A stretch of 64,000 nt of DNA from Bacteroidetes bacterium UBA4414 (GCA_002389765.1 DGQM01000013.1:12434-76433), one strand, 5' to 3'. Shown: positions 18,584-27,099, numbered from the stretch's first letter. Numbers and translations: made by a program. The notes: generated by a model from the sequence alone, not told the origin.

Positions 18584-19927
18584 ATGAAAAGAATACTGCT
18601 ACTGGCCGCATCTTTTAGTATGCTGGCTTTGGGTACAACAGCGCAAAACAAAGCAAAGACAATAGATTCGGTACTTAAAATATACCAGCAACAAGGGCAG
18701 TTTAATGGTGCTGTGCTGGTATATCAATATGGTCGTCCTGTATTGGTAAAAGGCTATGGTTACAGAGATGTAGCAAAAAAAATACCTAACGATAGCAATA
18801 CCATATTTCAGATAGGTTCTGTTACCAAAACATTTACGGCAACCATGATTATGATGTTGCAGGAGCAAGGGAAGCTGAATGTGAAAGACAAGCTGTCTCA
18901 ATACATGCCCGGCTACCCCGATGGTGATAAAATAACCATCGAAAATCTGCTGACGCACACATCTGGAATCTTTAACTACACAGAAGATACGGCTTTCTCG
19001 CAGCATGGCATGACGATGCATCAGGAAAGAAAGGCCATGATAAGGTTGTTCAAAGACAAGATGACGGGAATAGAACCCGGTGCATCATTTAACTATAGCA
19101 ACTCAAACTATATGTTGCTGGGTTATATTATAGAAGACATCACAGGAAAGACCTATTATGAGGCGCTGCGTAGTATGATTCTTGAACCTTTGGGAATGAA
19201 AAACACAGGTAGTAATTTTGCCGGGCTGAAGAGTAAGAACAAAGCCATAGGTTACTTTTCTATAGACGATGGCAAAGGCGATAATGCTCCGTTTGTAGAC
19301 TCATCTGTTTCTTTTGCAGCAGGGTGTATATATACAACCGTATCAGACCTGAATAAATGGGCCAATGCGGTACATAAAAAAATGTTGCTGACGGCAGAAG
19401 ACTGGAAGCTGATGACTACAGTATATAAACAAAACTACGGCTATGGCTGGATGCTGGGCGAGGCAATGGGCAAGAAGAGCATAGGACACAATGGTGGTAT
19501 ACATGGCTTTGTATCTAACCTGTATATGATGCCCGATGATGCCAGCACAGTGATACTGATATCTAACAAAATGGATGATGAACAATCTCAGATACGCAGA
19601 AATATCACGGCGATATTAAATGATAAGAAAGTAGAGTTGCCCGAGTTTAAAAAAGAAGTGAAACTGAACCCTGTATATTTTAAAGACTATGTAGGTGTAT
19701 ACGCGTTGGCGCCGGGTTTTGATATAACCATAACAAGCGAAGGTGATGCCCTGTACGCGCAAGCTACCAACCAACCCAAGCTACGCTTGTATGCAGAGCG
19801 GAAAGACTTCTTTTTCTTCAAAGTAGTAGATGCGCAAATTTCTTTTGTAAGAAATGAAGCAGATGTGGTAGATAAGATAGCCCTGAGGCAAAACGGTCGC
19901 ATCATGAATGCTCCCAGGAAGAATTAG
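18584..19927 (+). CDS. Secreted serine hydrolase, beta-lactamase class C family
   Basis: 447 residues with signal peptide ending 'GTTAQ'. The active-site motifs of penicillin-binding-like serine hydrolases are all visible: Ser79-x-x-Lys82 ('GSVTKTF'), Tyr171-Ser-Asn173 ('FNYSNSNYMLLGY') and 'GHNGG' at 301-305 in the KTG position. A C-terminal beta-rich domain follows ('YFKDYVGVYALAPGFDITIT'). Members include D-aminopeptidases, esterases and peptidoglycan peptidases, and true beta-lactamase activity cannot be inferred. It sits between two of the pilin-like paralogues but has its own flanking terminators, so a shared function is only suggested. Confidence 0.9.
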   Translation: MKRILLLAASFSMLALGTTAQNKAKTIDSVLKIYQQQGQFNGAVLVYQYGRPVLVKGYGYRDVAKKIPNDSNTIFQIGSVTKTFTATMIMMLQEQGKLNVKDKLSQYMPGYPDGDKITIENLLTHTSGIFNYTEDTAFSQHGMTMHQERKAMIRLFKDKMTGIEPGASFNYSNSNYMLLGYIIEDITGKTYYEALRSMILEPLGMKNTGSNFAGLKSKNKAIGYFSIDDGKGDNAPFVDSSVSFAAGCIYTTVSDLNKWANAVHKKMLLTAEDWKLMTTVYKQNYGYGWMLGEAMGKKSIGHNGGIHGFVSNLYMMPDDASTVILISNKMDDEQSQIRRNITAILNDKKVELPEFKKEVKLNPVYFKDYVGVYALAPGFDITITSEGDALYAQATNQPKLRLYAERKDFFFFKVVDAQISFVRNEADVVDKIALRQNGRIMNAPRKN

Positions 19928-19950
19928 TCATTATATTAAGTATATATTTT

Positions 19951-19993
19951 ACAGGTGTAGTTTTCTTTTTTGAAAACTACACCTGTTGTTTTT
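19951..19993 (+). terminator. Terminator after the serine hydrolase
   Basis: A 15-bp perfect stem (19951-19965 with 19972-19986), T-rich loop and a T-rich tail. Confidence 0.92.
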
Positions 19994-20064
19994 CAATGAG
20001 TTGTGTTTTGGGTTGTTAATTGGTTGTAAATGGCTTGCTAAGGGTGAGTTAAGTAACATGTTTA

Positions 20065-20098
20065 TTTGGGAATGATGATGAATGTCATTGAATATTTG
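20065..20098 (+). promoter_or_regulatory. Promoter of the secreted-protein gene at 20143
   Basis: TTTG at 20065-20068, a 22-base spacer and AATATTTG at 20091-20098 followed by CATCA, the same core (ATATTTGCATCA) as at 17860. A GTTAAG lies at 20048 and a GTTAAT 33 bases further upstream. Confidence 0.55.
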
Positions 20099-20142
20099 CA
20101 TCACAAACTGAGGGCTTAACCGCCGGGTACAAACAAACAAAA

Positions 20143-20688
20143 ATGAAACAAACCATTGCACTAATGGGCATACTGCTATGCTCGGCGACAGCGTTCGCGC
20201 AGCAAAGCAGCAATAGCTCTCAAACCGTATCAATGGGGGTGAGTAGTACAATAGAACTCACCTTCACAGGTAGCACTACTACAACAGGTGCTACTGTCAA
20301 TCTCAACTTTAATACTGTAAACGATTATGCCAACGGTGTTGTTTCTTCAGATCAGGAACTGAAGGTTACATCCAACCGCAATTTTACAATAGCTGTAAAA
20401 ACAAGCAGTGCTACATTCAGCTACGCAGGCAGCACCTCGCCTGCACCAGCTATGCCTGTAAGCATACTGGGTTTGATGCTTTCATCAAACAGTACAGGTG
20501 GTACAGTGGTAAGCCCGTTTTCTGCATCGGCATACAACAGCCTCAGCAATAGCAACCAGATGCTGCTGAATACTTGTACAGCAGGCAATGCCAAGCTGTT
20601 TGCTGTTAAGTACAAAGCCACGCCCGATTTTACATATCCCGCAGGTACCTATACTGTAGATGTTCTTTATACCGCAACACAATTATAA
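20143..20688 (+). CDS. Small secreted pilin-like protein, paralogue 2
   Basis: 181 residues, signal peptide ending 'AFAQ'. It aligns with the protein at 17931 throughout: 'IELTFTGSTTTTGATVNLNF', 'NDYANGVVSSDQELKV', 'SPAPAMPVS' and the ending 'FTYPAGTYTVDVLYTATQL'. It starts 22 bases upstream of paralogue 3 and probably shares its transcript. It carries one Cys ('LLNTCTAGN') absent from paralogue 1 but placed as in paralogue 3. Confidence 0.8.
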   Translation: MKQTIALMGILLCSATAFAQQSSNSSQTVSMGVSSTIELTFTGSTTTTGATVNLNFNTVNDYANGVVSSDQELKVTSNRNFTIAVKTSSATFSYAGSTSPAPAMPVSILGLMLSSNSTGGTVVSPFSASAYNSLSNSNQMLLNTCTAGNAKLFAVKYKATPDFTYPAGTYTVDVLYTATQL

Positions 20689-20710
20689 ACCCTCGGAAAA
20701 GACACACAGT

Positions 20711-21277
20711 ATGAACAAACAGACAAACACGCTTTTGAAAGCGATAGCCATATTTGTATTGGGTATGGGGGCAGTAATATCTGCCAAGGCACAGAATGCA
20801 AGCAGCAATGCAGTGCAAACCGCTAAGCTGGACCTTACAGATGCCATAGAGCTTTCGTTTATAAACGGTGCGGGTGGTACGCTCAACTTTACGTACAACA
20901 CAGCTGCCGAGCTGATAAACGGTAAGGAAAGCATCACGCAAGATTTGCGTGTACGCTCCAACAAAAAATTTAAAGTAGCTGTAGCCAGTTCTTCATCAAA
21001 TTTCACCTACACAGGTACATATACTGTAAATAACATCATACCCGTAAGTACAGGCTTGCAGGTGATGGTGACAGCTAATAATACTGGTGGTATACCTACG
21101 TTGTCGGCACTATTGGGCTGGCTGGGCCTTACAATAGGTAGCGGTACTACATTGCTTACATATTGCAATCCAGGTGGCAACCAAACGTTTACTGTAAAGT
21201 ACAAGGCAACGCCGGGTATACTTGCAGCACCGGGTACATATACCACAGATGTTGTATTTACAGCAACACAGATGTAA
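20711..21277 (+). CDS. Small secreted pilin-like protein, paralogue 3
   Basis: 188 residues from ATG 20711; the in-frame ATG at 20660 lies inside the preceding gene. Signal peptide ends 'ISAKAQ'. It is the most divergent member but keeps the frame: 'AVQTAKLDLTDAIELSF', 'TQDLRVRSNKKFKV', 'GGNQTFTVKYKATPG' and 'APGTYTTDVVFTATQM'. The segment 'LRVRSNKKFKV' is closer to paralogue 1 ('LKVRSNKKFDV') than to paralogue 2. A terminator follows at 21303. Confidence 0.78.
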   Translation: MNKQTNTLLKAIAIFVLGMGAVISAKAQNASSNAVQTAKLDLTDAIELSFINGAGGTLNFTYNTAAELINGKESITQDLRVRSNKKFKVAVASSSSNFTYTGTYTVNNIIPVSTGLQVMVTANNTGGIPTLSALLGWLGLTIGSGTTLLTYCNPGGNQTFTVKYKATPGILAAPGTYTTDVVFTATQM

Positions 21278-21302
21278 TAATGTTTTTTTGTTTGAATGAT
21301 GT

Positions 21303-21330
21303 AAGCAGGCTGCCATGTGCAGCCTGCTTT
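21303..21330 (+). terminator. Terminator after paralogue 3
   Basis: Eleven-bp perfect stem (AAGCAGGCTGC with its complement) around CATGT; the T tail is short. Confidence 0.7.
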
Positions 21331-21365
21331 GCTATGGTTAATGCTCGGTTAAACATGCTTTGTAG

Positions 21366-21397
21366 TTTGGTATGGCATCGGCAGTGTGTGATATTTA
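21366..21397 (+). promoter_or_regulatory. Possible promoter before the 55-residue gene
   Basis: TTTG at 21366-21369, 20-base spacer and GATATTTA at 21390-21397. The same GATATTTACATAAA string occurs at the promoter position at 58883. Confidence 0.4.
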
Positions 21398-21413
21398 CAT
21401 AAACAGAACAAAC

Positions 21414-21581
21414 ATGAAAGCATTAACATCAACAGATCGCCCGCGTATATTCAGCAATAAAGTGCTGCACTACTTCACAAAGCTCAATCCGTTTCGCGGA
21501 GAATTGGTAGAGGTGGAAATGAAGGTAGTTGGTAAGCGTATCGTGTATACATATACCAAAGTGCGCAATACACAAGCGTAG
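21414..21581 (+). CDS. Small basic protein, unknown
   Basis: 55 residues starting 'MKALTSTDRPRIFSNK' and ending 'IVYTYTKVRNTQA'. There is no signal peptide, membrane segment or cysteine. It is rich in Lys/Arg and beta-prone (Val, Thr, Tyr) toward the end. It has a plausible promoter just upstream and lies between a terminator and the peptidase gene at 21615. No family recognised; it could be spurious. Confidence 0.5.
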   Translation: MKALTSTDRPRIFSNKVLHYFTKLNPFRGELVEVEMKVVGKRIVYTYTKVRNTQA

Positions 21582-21614
21582 TATTCTTTTTTATAGTAAT
21601 GTTGTGTAATCGCT

Positions 21615-22244
21615 ATGCACAACAACGCCCGCATTTTTCTTGTCTTTTTTATTGCCGCCATAGTCGGTACACTGTCGCATGAATGTGGCCATGCCATTGT
21701 TGGCGAAATGTTGGGGTTTAATACACGTCTCTCATACGCATTTACCTATTGCGAAAACTGCTATGATATGTACAATGCCACAAAAGGTACTGCTGCTTTT
21801 CGCTTGTATGAATACAAGCAGAGTTTGTTTATTTGGGGTGGCCCGTTACAAACAATCCTTACCGCTTTAGCAGGCACTATTGGTCTGCTTGTTGTTCGCA
21901 GAAAACAGGAAATAGATGCTTATAATATCAAGCACTTGCTTTTGCTGGCCTTGTCTTTCTTTATCAGCAGAAATGTGTTTAACGAAGTGCTGTTTTGGAT
22001 AAAATACTTCAGTACAAAAGAAATGCCTTACAGGTGCGATGAGTGTAAGCTGCTGAACTATTATAACGCTAACCCACTGGTTGGGCATCTGCTGATATTA
22101 GTTGCTGCAAGTGCTGTGTTATGGTGGATAACATTTGTCTTGCTCAAAAAACACCGTCTGCAGTTTATTATATGGGGTGGGCTTGGTAGCCTTTCGGGTT
22201 GGGTGTTGTGGCTGTATGTTATTGGTCCACGTCTTTTGCCATAA
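21615..22244 (+). CDS. Integral-membrane metallopeptidase-like protein (HExxH)
   Basis: 209 residues. Hydrophobic segments lie near 6-22, 72-93, 105-122, 155-175 and 185-203. The first carries a zinc-peptidase motif, His22-Glu23-Cys-Gly-His26 ('GTLSHECGHAIVGEMLGF'), placed inside a membrane helix as in intramembrane M50 site-2-protease-like enzymes. Two CxxC pairs ('YCENCYD' at 45-51 and 'YRCDECK' near 138) face the same soluble side and could bind a metal or form disulfides. The third zinc ligand expected of M50 (NxxPxxxLDG-type motif) is not seen, so activity is uncertain. Confidence 0.7.
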   Translation: MHNNARIFLVFFIAAIVGTLSHECGHAIVGEMLGFNTRLSYAFTYCENCYDMYNATKGTAAFRLYEYKQSLFIWGGPLQTILTALAGTIGLLVVRRKQEIDAYNIKHLLLLALSFFISRNVFNEVLFWIKYFSTKEMPYRCDECKLLNYYNANPLVGHLLILVAASAVLWWITFVLLKKHRLQFIIWGGLGSLSGWVLWLYVIGPRLLP

Positions 22245-22246
22245 AA

Positions 22247-22273
22247 AACCGCCCGCTGTATAAGCGGGCGGTT
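22247..22273. terminator. Bidirectional terminator
   Basis: Eleven-bp perfect stem (22247-22257 with 22263-22273), 5-base loop, placed three bases after the plus-strand stop and four before the minus-strand stop of convergent genes. Confidence 0.88.
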
Positions 22274-22276
22274 ATC

Positions 22277-23203
22277 TTATTCTTTTATCAGCTTTCTTCG
22301 TTCTGTGGTGTTGCCATCCTTGTCTTGCAGGGTGAGGATGTACAAGCCTGCAGGCAGATTAGTAGTGTTGATTGTTTTAGCATGTATAGCTTCATTCATA
22401 ACAACTTTGCCCATCGCATCCGTTAGTTTTACAAACGCTGCATCTGCATCAATATTCAGTTGATGGCTGAATGGGTTGGGGTAGATGCTTGCCGGTTGAT
22501 TGCCCGGAACACCTTGTACATTTGCAGGTGTTGTATTTGGGTAGATATAAACGCAAGATGTATTGAATGGATTGTAAGTAATGCTGTTCTCTGTGTAGCA
22601 TATTGGAGTGCCACCGTAAATAGTCATTATATCGCCATAATAAAACAAGAATCCATTTAGTCCAAGTCCGTCAATGAGTGTTACATTCAGATTGCCTGTC
22701 AGGAAACGTTTTCTATATACGCCACCAATACTAACGCTGTCTGTTCCTGTAATAATTGCATTCAGTGCTTTTGTGTTCCCCGTGTTATATTCTGTGACAA
22801 ATTTAATTGTGTCACCTATCAACTTGTTGAAATCCCATAGCAATGCCTCCGTGGTGTCATTATTATATCGTATGTAAATACGTTTATTGTCTTCCCGTAT
22901 GCCAAATGTATATTTGTCTGAAGACGAGGCTCTTCCGCCTGTTAGCTTCGGGAATCCTGTGGTACTGGTCTGTATGAAAGTTCTTTGGGCAATCTTTTGG
23001 TATGTCTTGCCGGCTATAATGGTATCTGTACCGGTAGCAATGTACATGTCCTCGTAAGTTGCATAGCTGTTTACCATAGAAGGTTTTGCTCCGTAGGTGA
23101 ATGTCCACCATGCATTGCCATATGGGAATGGGCGGTACTGCTGTGCGGTAGCATTGCAGAAAATAAGCATAGCTGCAAGTTGCAGTAAAAGGAAAGGTCG
23201 CAT
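22277..23203 (-). CDS. Secreted protein with T9SS type A sorting domain
   Basis: 308 residues. Signal peptide ends 'CNATAQ'. The central 200 residues have no recognised family ('YGNAWWTFTYGA', 'DTIIAGKTYQKIAQR'); this arrangement of an 'AGKTY' element followed by a property report is common in small T9SS cargo proteins. Residues about 230-308 form the sorting domain ('ASIYPNPFSHQLNIDAD', 'LPAGLYILTLQDKDGN', ending 'RKLIKE'). It should be exported to the surface. Function unknown. Confidence 0.85.
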   Translation of the reverse strand: MRPFLLLQLAAMLIFCNATAQQYRPFPYGNAWWTFTYGAKPSMVNSYATYEDMYIATGTDTIIAGKTYQKIAQRTFIQTSTTGFPKLTGGRASSSDKYTFGIREDNKRIYIRYNNDTTEALLWDFNKLIGDTIKFVTEYNTGNTKALNAIITGTDSVSIGGVYRKRFLTGNLNVTLIDGLGLNGFLFYYGDIMTIYGGTPICYTENSITYNPFNTSCVYIYPNTTPANVQGVPGNQPASIYPNPFSHQLNIDADAAFVKLTDAMGKVVMNEAIHAKTINTTNLPAGLYILTLQDKDGNTTERRKLIKE

Positions 23204-23282
23204 AGGATTATTGTTTGTATAAAGTTAGTAAGTAATGATATACAACGTAGCAATGCCCGACAATATTGTATTATTAAAACAA

Positions 23283-23308
23283 TACCGCCCCTGCAATTAG
23301 GGGCGGTA
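23283..23308 (-). terminator. Terminator of mdh
   Basis: Ten-bp perfect stem (23283-23292 with 23299-23308), about 36 bases after the mdh stop; T-rich on the minus-strand side. Confidence 0.75.
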
Positions 23309-23343
23309 AGTATATATTAAGTATGGGCAATCAAAAAATATGA

Positions 23344-24279
23344 TTACGCTACCAGTGTGTCCAGTACAGCATTCATGCTGCGTACAGCATCTGCGCTTTT
23401 GTTGAATGCTTCTTGTTCTTCTGCATTCAGTTTGTAGTCGATGATTTTTTCCCAACCGTTGCTGCCTATTACTACAGGTACACCCAGGCAAATATCGCTT
23501 TGTCCGTATTCGCCATCCAGCGCTACGCAGCAAGGGAATACTTTCTTCTGGTTGCGGATGATGCTTTCTACCAATGCAGCACCTGCAGCACCTGGTGCAT
23601 ACCATGCACTTGTGCCCAGCAGTTTTGTAAGGGTAGCACCACCTACCATCGTATCTGCAGCAACTTGCTTCAGTTGTTCTTCGTTCAGGAAGTTGCTAAC
23701 AGGTGTGCCATTCAGCGTAGCAAGGCGTGTAAGCGGTATCATAGTAGTATCGCCGTGGCCACCTATTACTACTGCGTGCAGATCGTTCTGAGAGCAGTTG
23801 AGTGATTGTTGCAGATATGTTTTGAAGCGTGCGCTATCCAGTATGCCACCCATACCGATGATGCGGTTTTTAGGCAGGCCTGTAGCTTTCAGCGTCAGGT
23901 ATGTCATTGTATCCATAGGGTTGCTTATCACCACTATGATGGTATTAGGAGAGTATTGCAGCAGGTTTTTAGCAACTGTTTCAACGATTTTAGCGTTCGT
24001 GCCTATCAGCTCTTCGCGCGTCATACCCGGTTTGCGAGGGATACCTGAAGTGATAACACAAACATCAGAACCGGCAGTTTTGCTATAGTCGTTCGTGCTG
24101 CCTATCACGCGGGTATCAAAACCCAATAGAGACGATGTCTGCATGATGTCCAGCGCTTTACCTTCAGCAAAACCTTCTTTAATGTCTACGAGTACCAGTT
24201 CTTCAACCAATCCCCTGCGGGCGATGTTGTCTGCACAGGTAGCACCTACTGCACCCGCACCTACTACAGTTACTTTCAT
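23344..24279 (-). CDS. mdh: Malate dehydrogenase (LDH-like type)
   Basis: 311 residues. Converts malate and NAD+ to oxaloacetate in the TCA cycle, in the cytoplasm. Visible features: the Rossmann loop 'VGAGAVGAT' (6-14), Asp32 after the second strand indicating NAD+ rather than NADP+, the substrate-binding arginines Arg82 and Arg88 ('GIPRKPGMTREEL') that mark malate rather than lactate specificity, Asp148/Arg151 ('ILDSARF') and catalytic His175 ('IGGHGDTTM'). Length is normal for the family. It has its own promoter (24326-24333) and terminator. Confidence 0.97.
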   Translation of the reverse strand: MKVTVVGAGAVGATCADNIARRGLVEELVLVDIKEGFAEGKALDIMQTSSLLGFDTRVIGSTNDYSKTAGSDVCVITSGIPRKPGMTREELIGTNAKIVETVAKNLLQYSPNTIIVVISNPMDTMTYLTLKATGLPKNRIIGMGGILDSARFKTYLQQSLNCSQNDLHAVVIGGHGDTTMIPLTRLATLNGTPVSNFLNEEQLKQVAADTMVGGATLTKLLGTSAWYAPGAAGAALVESIIRNQKKVFPCCVALDGEYGQSDICLGVPVVIGSNGWEKIIDYKLNAEEQEAFNKSADAVRSMNAVLDTLVA

Positions 24280-24325
24280 TTCGTTTATTCTTTTATTGTG
24301 AGTTTGAAAAAATATAAAATCGGTG

Positions 24326-24333
24326 CAAAGATA
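24326..24333 (-). promoter_or_regulatory. mdh: -7 element of mdh (TATCTTTG)
   Basis: Minus-strand TATCTTTGC is a perfect TAnnTTTG match 46 bases upstream of the mdh ATG. No clear -33 TTG. Confidence 0.55.
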
Positions 24334-24475
24334 GGGGTAATTACTATTTGTACAGATGATTTTAATTAGGAATTAGCTATGATGAAGGGCATTTTTTGCT
24401 TATTTGGCATAGTTTTTTCTATACATATATCAGGTGCCCGTTACAGTATTTCAAAACCTGAAAAATAATAGCTGT

Positions 24476-24613
24476 ATGGAAATGAATGAAGAATACAAAA
24501 CGCCGCCCGCAGAGCCGTCTTTGCTTTCTATGTTTGCCTTGCTGGCGGGGTTGTCTTTAGTGGTTGGTGTTGTGGTGTCGTTAGTTTTTACGGTTAGCCA
24601 TGTATTCAAGTAG
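24476..24613 (+). CDS. Small single-pass membrane protein
   Basis: 45 residues (MEMNEEYKTPPAEPSLLSMF...). A short acidic, Pro-rich start is followed by one strongly hydrophobic helix (about 19-40, 'FALLAGLSLVVGVVVSLVF') and a short end 'TVSHVFK'. It occupies the gap between mdh and the minus-strand gene ending at 24581, and its 3' end overlaps that gene by 33 bases tail to tail. Composition and frame length in an otherwise empty gap suggest a real small protein. No family recognised. Confidence 0.5.
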   Translation: MEMNEEYKTPPAEPSLLSMFALLAGLSLVVGVVVSLVFTVSHVFK

Positions 24614-25402
24614 GCTATTTACCTCGGGGCGAAACAAGCGCAATGCTATCATGATAGATACAATGAACAATGCCGATGTTACAAATACAATGCTTTTGTT
24701 CAGCTTGACTATATAATAGTGTAATGAGATATTGTCTGTTCTGTTTTTGCCAATGAAAAAAACTGATGTATTGTAAAATGCTTTGGATAGAAAACCTAGT
24801 TTGTCCCAATTGGTATACTTCCAGCCATGTTGGTAGTTGTATGCTGGCACATAGCGTTGTGGCAGGTGGTGTTTATAATAGCTGTTCCAGTATTTAGCAA
24901 CGGTATCAATTTCTACCATTGCTCCGTTAGTATCTCTGAAAATATGCCCGGAAAGTGGGTCTACCAATAGCAAGTGGTGATCCTGTTCTATTACGGTAGC
25001 TATATGGCCGCCTTCTTTTTTGCCTACATTCAGTATTACAAACTTTGTTTTGTAGTCCATATGCATCATCAGCCTGGTAAAGAAGCTGGCGTATGCACCA
25101 CATGCCCCCTTGCCAAAATAAAAATTGCTGAATGAACTACGAGTAAGTGCCAGTTTGGGAGAGGTGAATTCTTTGTCGCTGAAAAGCGTCATCATCGGGT
25201 CTTGTATCATGTGGGTGTAGAACATGGCCGTATCTACAATACAATTAAGGTCTTTCCCTACACAACGTTCCTTTACTTCTATAGCCAGATTATGTACCAA
25301 TTCATCCTCATACTTCCAGTCGCTGTAACTGAGAAGCGTAAACATTAATAAAAACCCGGCAATGAATATGAACATGAAGCCGGAGATTTTTCTCAATAGC
25401 AT
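24581..25402 (-). CDS. Membrane protein with transglutaminase-like Cys-His-Asp triad
   Basis: 273 residues. N-terminal membrane helix (8-25), soluble domain (26-220), second helix (about 232-254). The soluble part has the order and spacing of a transglutaminase-like/cysteine-protease core: Cys101 in 'GKGACGAYASFFTRL', His133 in 'GGHIATVIEQ' and Asp148 in 'LLLVDPLSG'. Such folds hydrolyse or crosslink amide bonds. With an N-in topology the domain would be periplasmic. No close named family is recognised, so catalytic activity is inference. Upstream gap of 274 bases to the divergent cystathionine synthase gene. Confidence 0.65.
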   Translation of the reverse strand: MLLRKISGFMFIFIAGFLLMFTLLSYSDWKYEDELVHNLAIEVKERCVGKDLNCIVDTAMFYTHMIQDPMMTLFSDKEFTSPKLALTRSSFSNFYFGKGACGAYASFFTRLMMHMDYKTKFVILNVGKKEGGHIATVIEQDHHLLLVDPLSGHIFRDTNGAMVEIDTVAKYWNSYYKHHLPQRYVPAYNYQHGWKYTNWDKLGFLSKAFYNTSVFFIGKNRTDNISLHYYIVKLNKSIVFVTSALFIVSIMIALRLFRPEVNSLLEYMANRKN

Positions 25403-25650
25403 TTTTGGTATAGTATAATTGTTAGGGCGTTACAGTTTGTAAGAGGATGGGCAAATGTAGTTTTTTCATTTGAATATGCTAACGAAATAAGAATCATATT
25501 ATTCTTCCCGATTTGTTATGTGTTGATATTCTATTGTATATGTTGTATGGGGTATTTTTGTATTTGATGTTCATTGTCCGGCACTTTTATGCATAGTAAT
25601 CGATGGTTAATAATCAGAGGATTACACTTTCCGCTCTCGGTCTTATTTTC

Positions 25651-25658
25651 TACCTTCG
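25651..25658 (+). promoter_or_regulatory. -7 element (TACCTTCG)
   Basis: TACCTTCG is one base from TAnnTTTG and lies 19 bases before the ATG at 25677. Confidence 0.45.
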
Positions 25659-25676
25659 CCTCAATATTTTCAAAAT

Positions 25677-27050
25677 ATGAATGCATCAAAGCGCGTGTAC
25701 GATAACGTACTGCAAACAATAGGTAATACACCACTCATCAAGCTGAACAAGGTAACTGCAGACCTGCCATGCCCTGTTTACGCAAAGGTCGATTTCTTCA
25801 ACCCCGGCAATAGCATTAAAGACCGTATGGCACTGAAGATGCTGGAGGTGGCAGAGCAGGAAGGTAAGATAAAACCGGGTGGTACTATTATAGAAGGTAC
25901 AAGTGGTAATACCGGTATGGGGCTTGCGTTGGCTGCCATCATCAAAGGTTACAAATGTATTTTCGCTACTACAGATAAGCAGTCGAAAGAAAAAGTAGAT
26001 ATACTGAAGGCTGTAGGTGCAGAGGTAATTGTGTGCCCTACCAACGTAGAGCCTGAAGACCCGCGTTCTTACTATTCGGTATCTAAGCGCTTGGCTACAG
26101 AAATACCAAACAGCTGGTATGTAAACCAGTACGATAACCTGGCAAACCGTGCAGCGCACTACGAAAGCACTGCACCTGAAATCTGGGAACAGACAGAAGG
26201 TAAGGTAACACACATTGTAGTAGCCAGTGGTACAGGTGGTACTATTACGGGTATCGGCATGTTCATGAAAGAAAAGAATCCCGACATCAAAATGTGGGCG
26301 ATAGATACCTATGGCTCGCTGTTGAAAAAATGGTTTGATACAGGTGAACTGGATATGAACGAGGTACACCCTTATATATCAGAAGGTTTTGGTGAAGACT
26401 TCTTGCCGCAGAACTATATTAAAGACGTTATAGACCATTTTGAAAAAGTAACGGATAAAGACGGTGCTGTAATGGCGCGTCGCATTGCGAAGGAAGAAGG
26501 CTTGTTCGTAGGCTACTCTGCAGGTTCTGTAATAGCAGGGCTGAAGCAAATGAAACAGCACCTGAAGCCGACGGATTTGGTTGTGGTAGTATTTCATGAC
26601 CACGGTAGCCGCTATGTAGGTAAAATATATAATGATGAGTGGATGTTGGATCGTGGCTTCCTCGAGGTGTCTACGGTTCGCGATTTGATTGGTGGCCTCG
26701 GCCGCCGCCGTTTGGTAACGATTGACGAAGGTGCTAAAGTGAGCGATGCACTGGAACTGATGAAGAAGTACGACATCGAACAGATACCTGTATTGAATGG
26801 TACAGAGGTAACGGGTGCCATCACACAGTCAGGCCTTTTCAAGCAAATGATAGACAATGCAGAGGTGCGCGATTTCAACATAGGTGATGTAAAAGAAACT
26901 GCACTGCCAATGGTAGAAATGGATATGCCGCTGGAACGCCTGAAGCACTACATCAGCAAAGAGAATGGTGCAGTACTTACCAAAGATGATAGCGGACAGT
27001 ATCACATCCTTACCAAGTACGATGTGCTGAATGCTTTCAGTAAAGGATAG
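25677..27050 (+). CDS. cbs: Cystathionine beta-synthase-like PLP enzyme with CBS pair
   Basis: 457 residues. A fold-type II PLP domain (1-320) is followed by two CBS domains (about 335-457). PLP Lys48 lies in 'NPGNSIKDRMAL'; the phosphate loop is 'SGTGGTITG' near 185; the substrate loop is 'EGTSGNTGMG'; and 'VGYSAGS' holds the Ser contacting the PLP nitrogen. This architecture is that of cystathionine beta-synthase (serine + homocysteine to cystathionine), though cysteine synthases of the same fold are close relatives. The CBS pair probably senses an adenosyl ligand such as SAM. metK lies elsewhere in the window (42844). Single-gene unit with its own -7 element. Confidence 0.9.
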   Translation: MNASKRVYDNVLQTIGNTPLIKLNKVTADLPCPVYAKVDFFNPGNSIKDRMALKMLEVAEQEGKIKPGGTIIEGTSGNTGMGLALAAIIKGYKCIFATTDKQSKEKVDILKAVGAEVIVCPTNVEPEDPRSYYSVSKRLATEIPNSWYVNQYDNLANRAAHYESTAPEIWEQTEGKVTHIVVASGTGGTITGIGMFMKEKNPDIKMWAIDTYGSLLKKWFDTGELDMNEVHPYISEGFGEDFLPQNYIKDVIDHFEKVTDKDGAVMARRIAKEEGLFVGYSAGSVIAGLKQMKQHLKPTDLVVVVFHDHGSRYVGKIYNDEWMLDRGFLEVSTVRDLIGGLGRRRLVTIDEGAKVSDALELMKKYDIEQIPVLNGTEVTGAITQSGLFKQMIDNAEVRDFNIGDVKETALPMVEMDMPLERLKHYISKENGAVLTKDDSGQYHILTKYDVLNAFSKG

Positions 27051-27099
27051 GTGTTGGTTGATTGGTTGAATAGTTGATTAGTAACATAAACTAACAAAA

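Noticed and set aside
24379..24468. 29-codon frame (MMKGIFCLFGIVFSIHISG...) beside mdh
   Set aside because: Signal-like but too short and without a promoter or conservation evidence.
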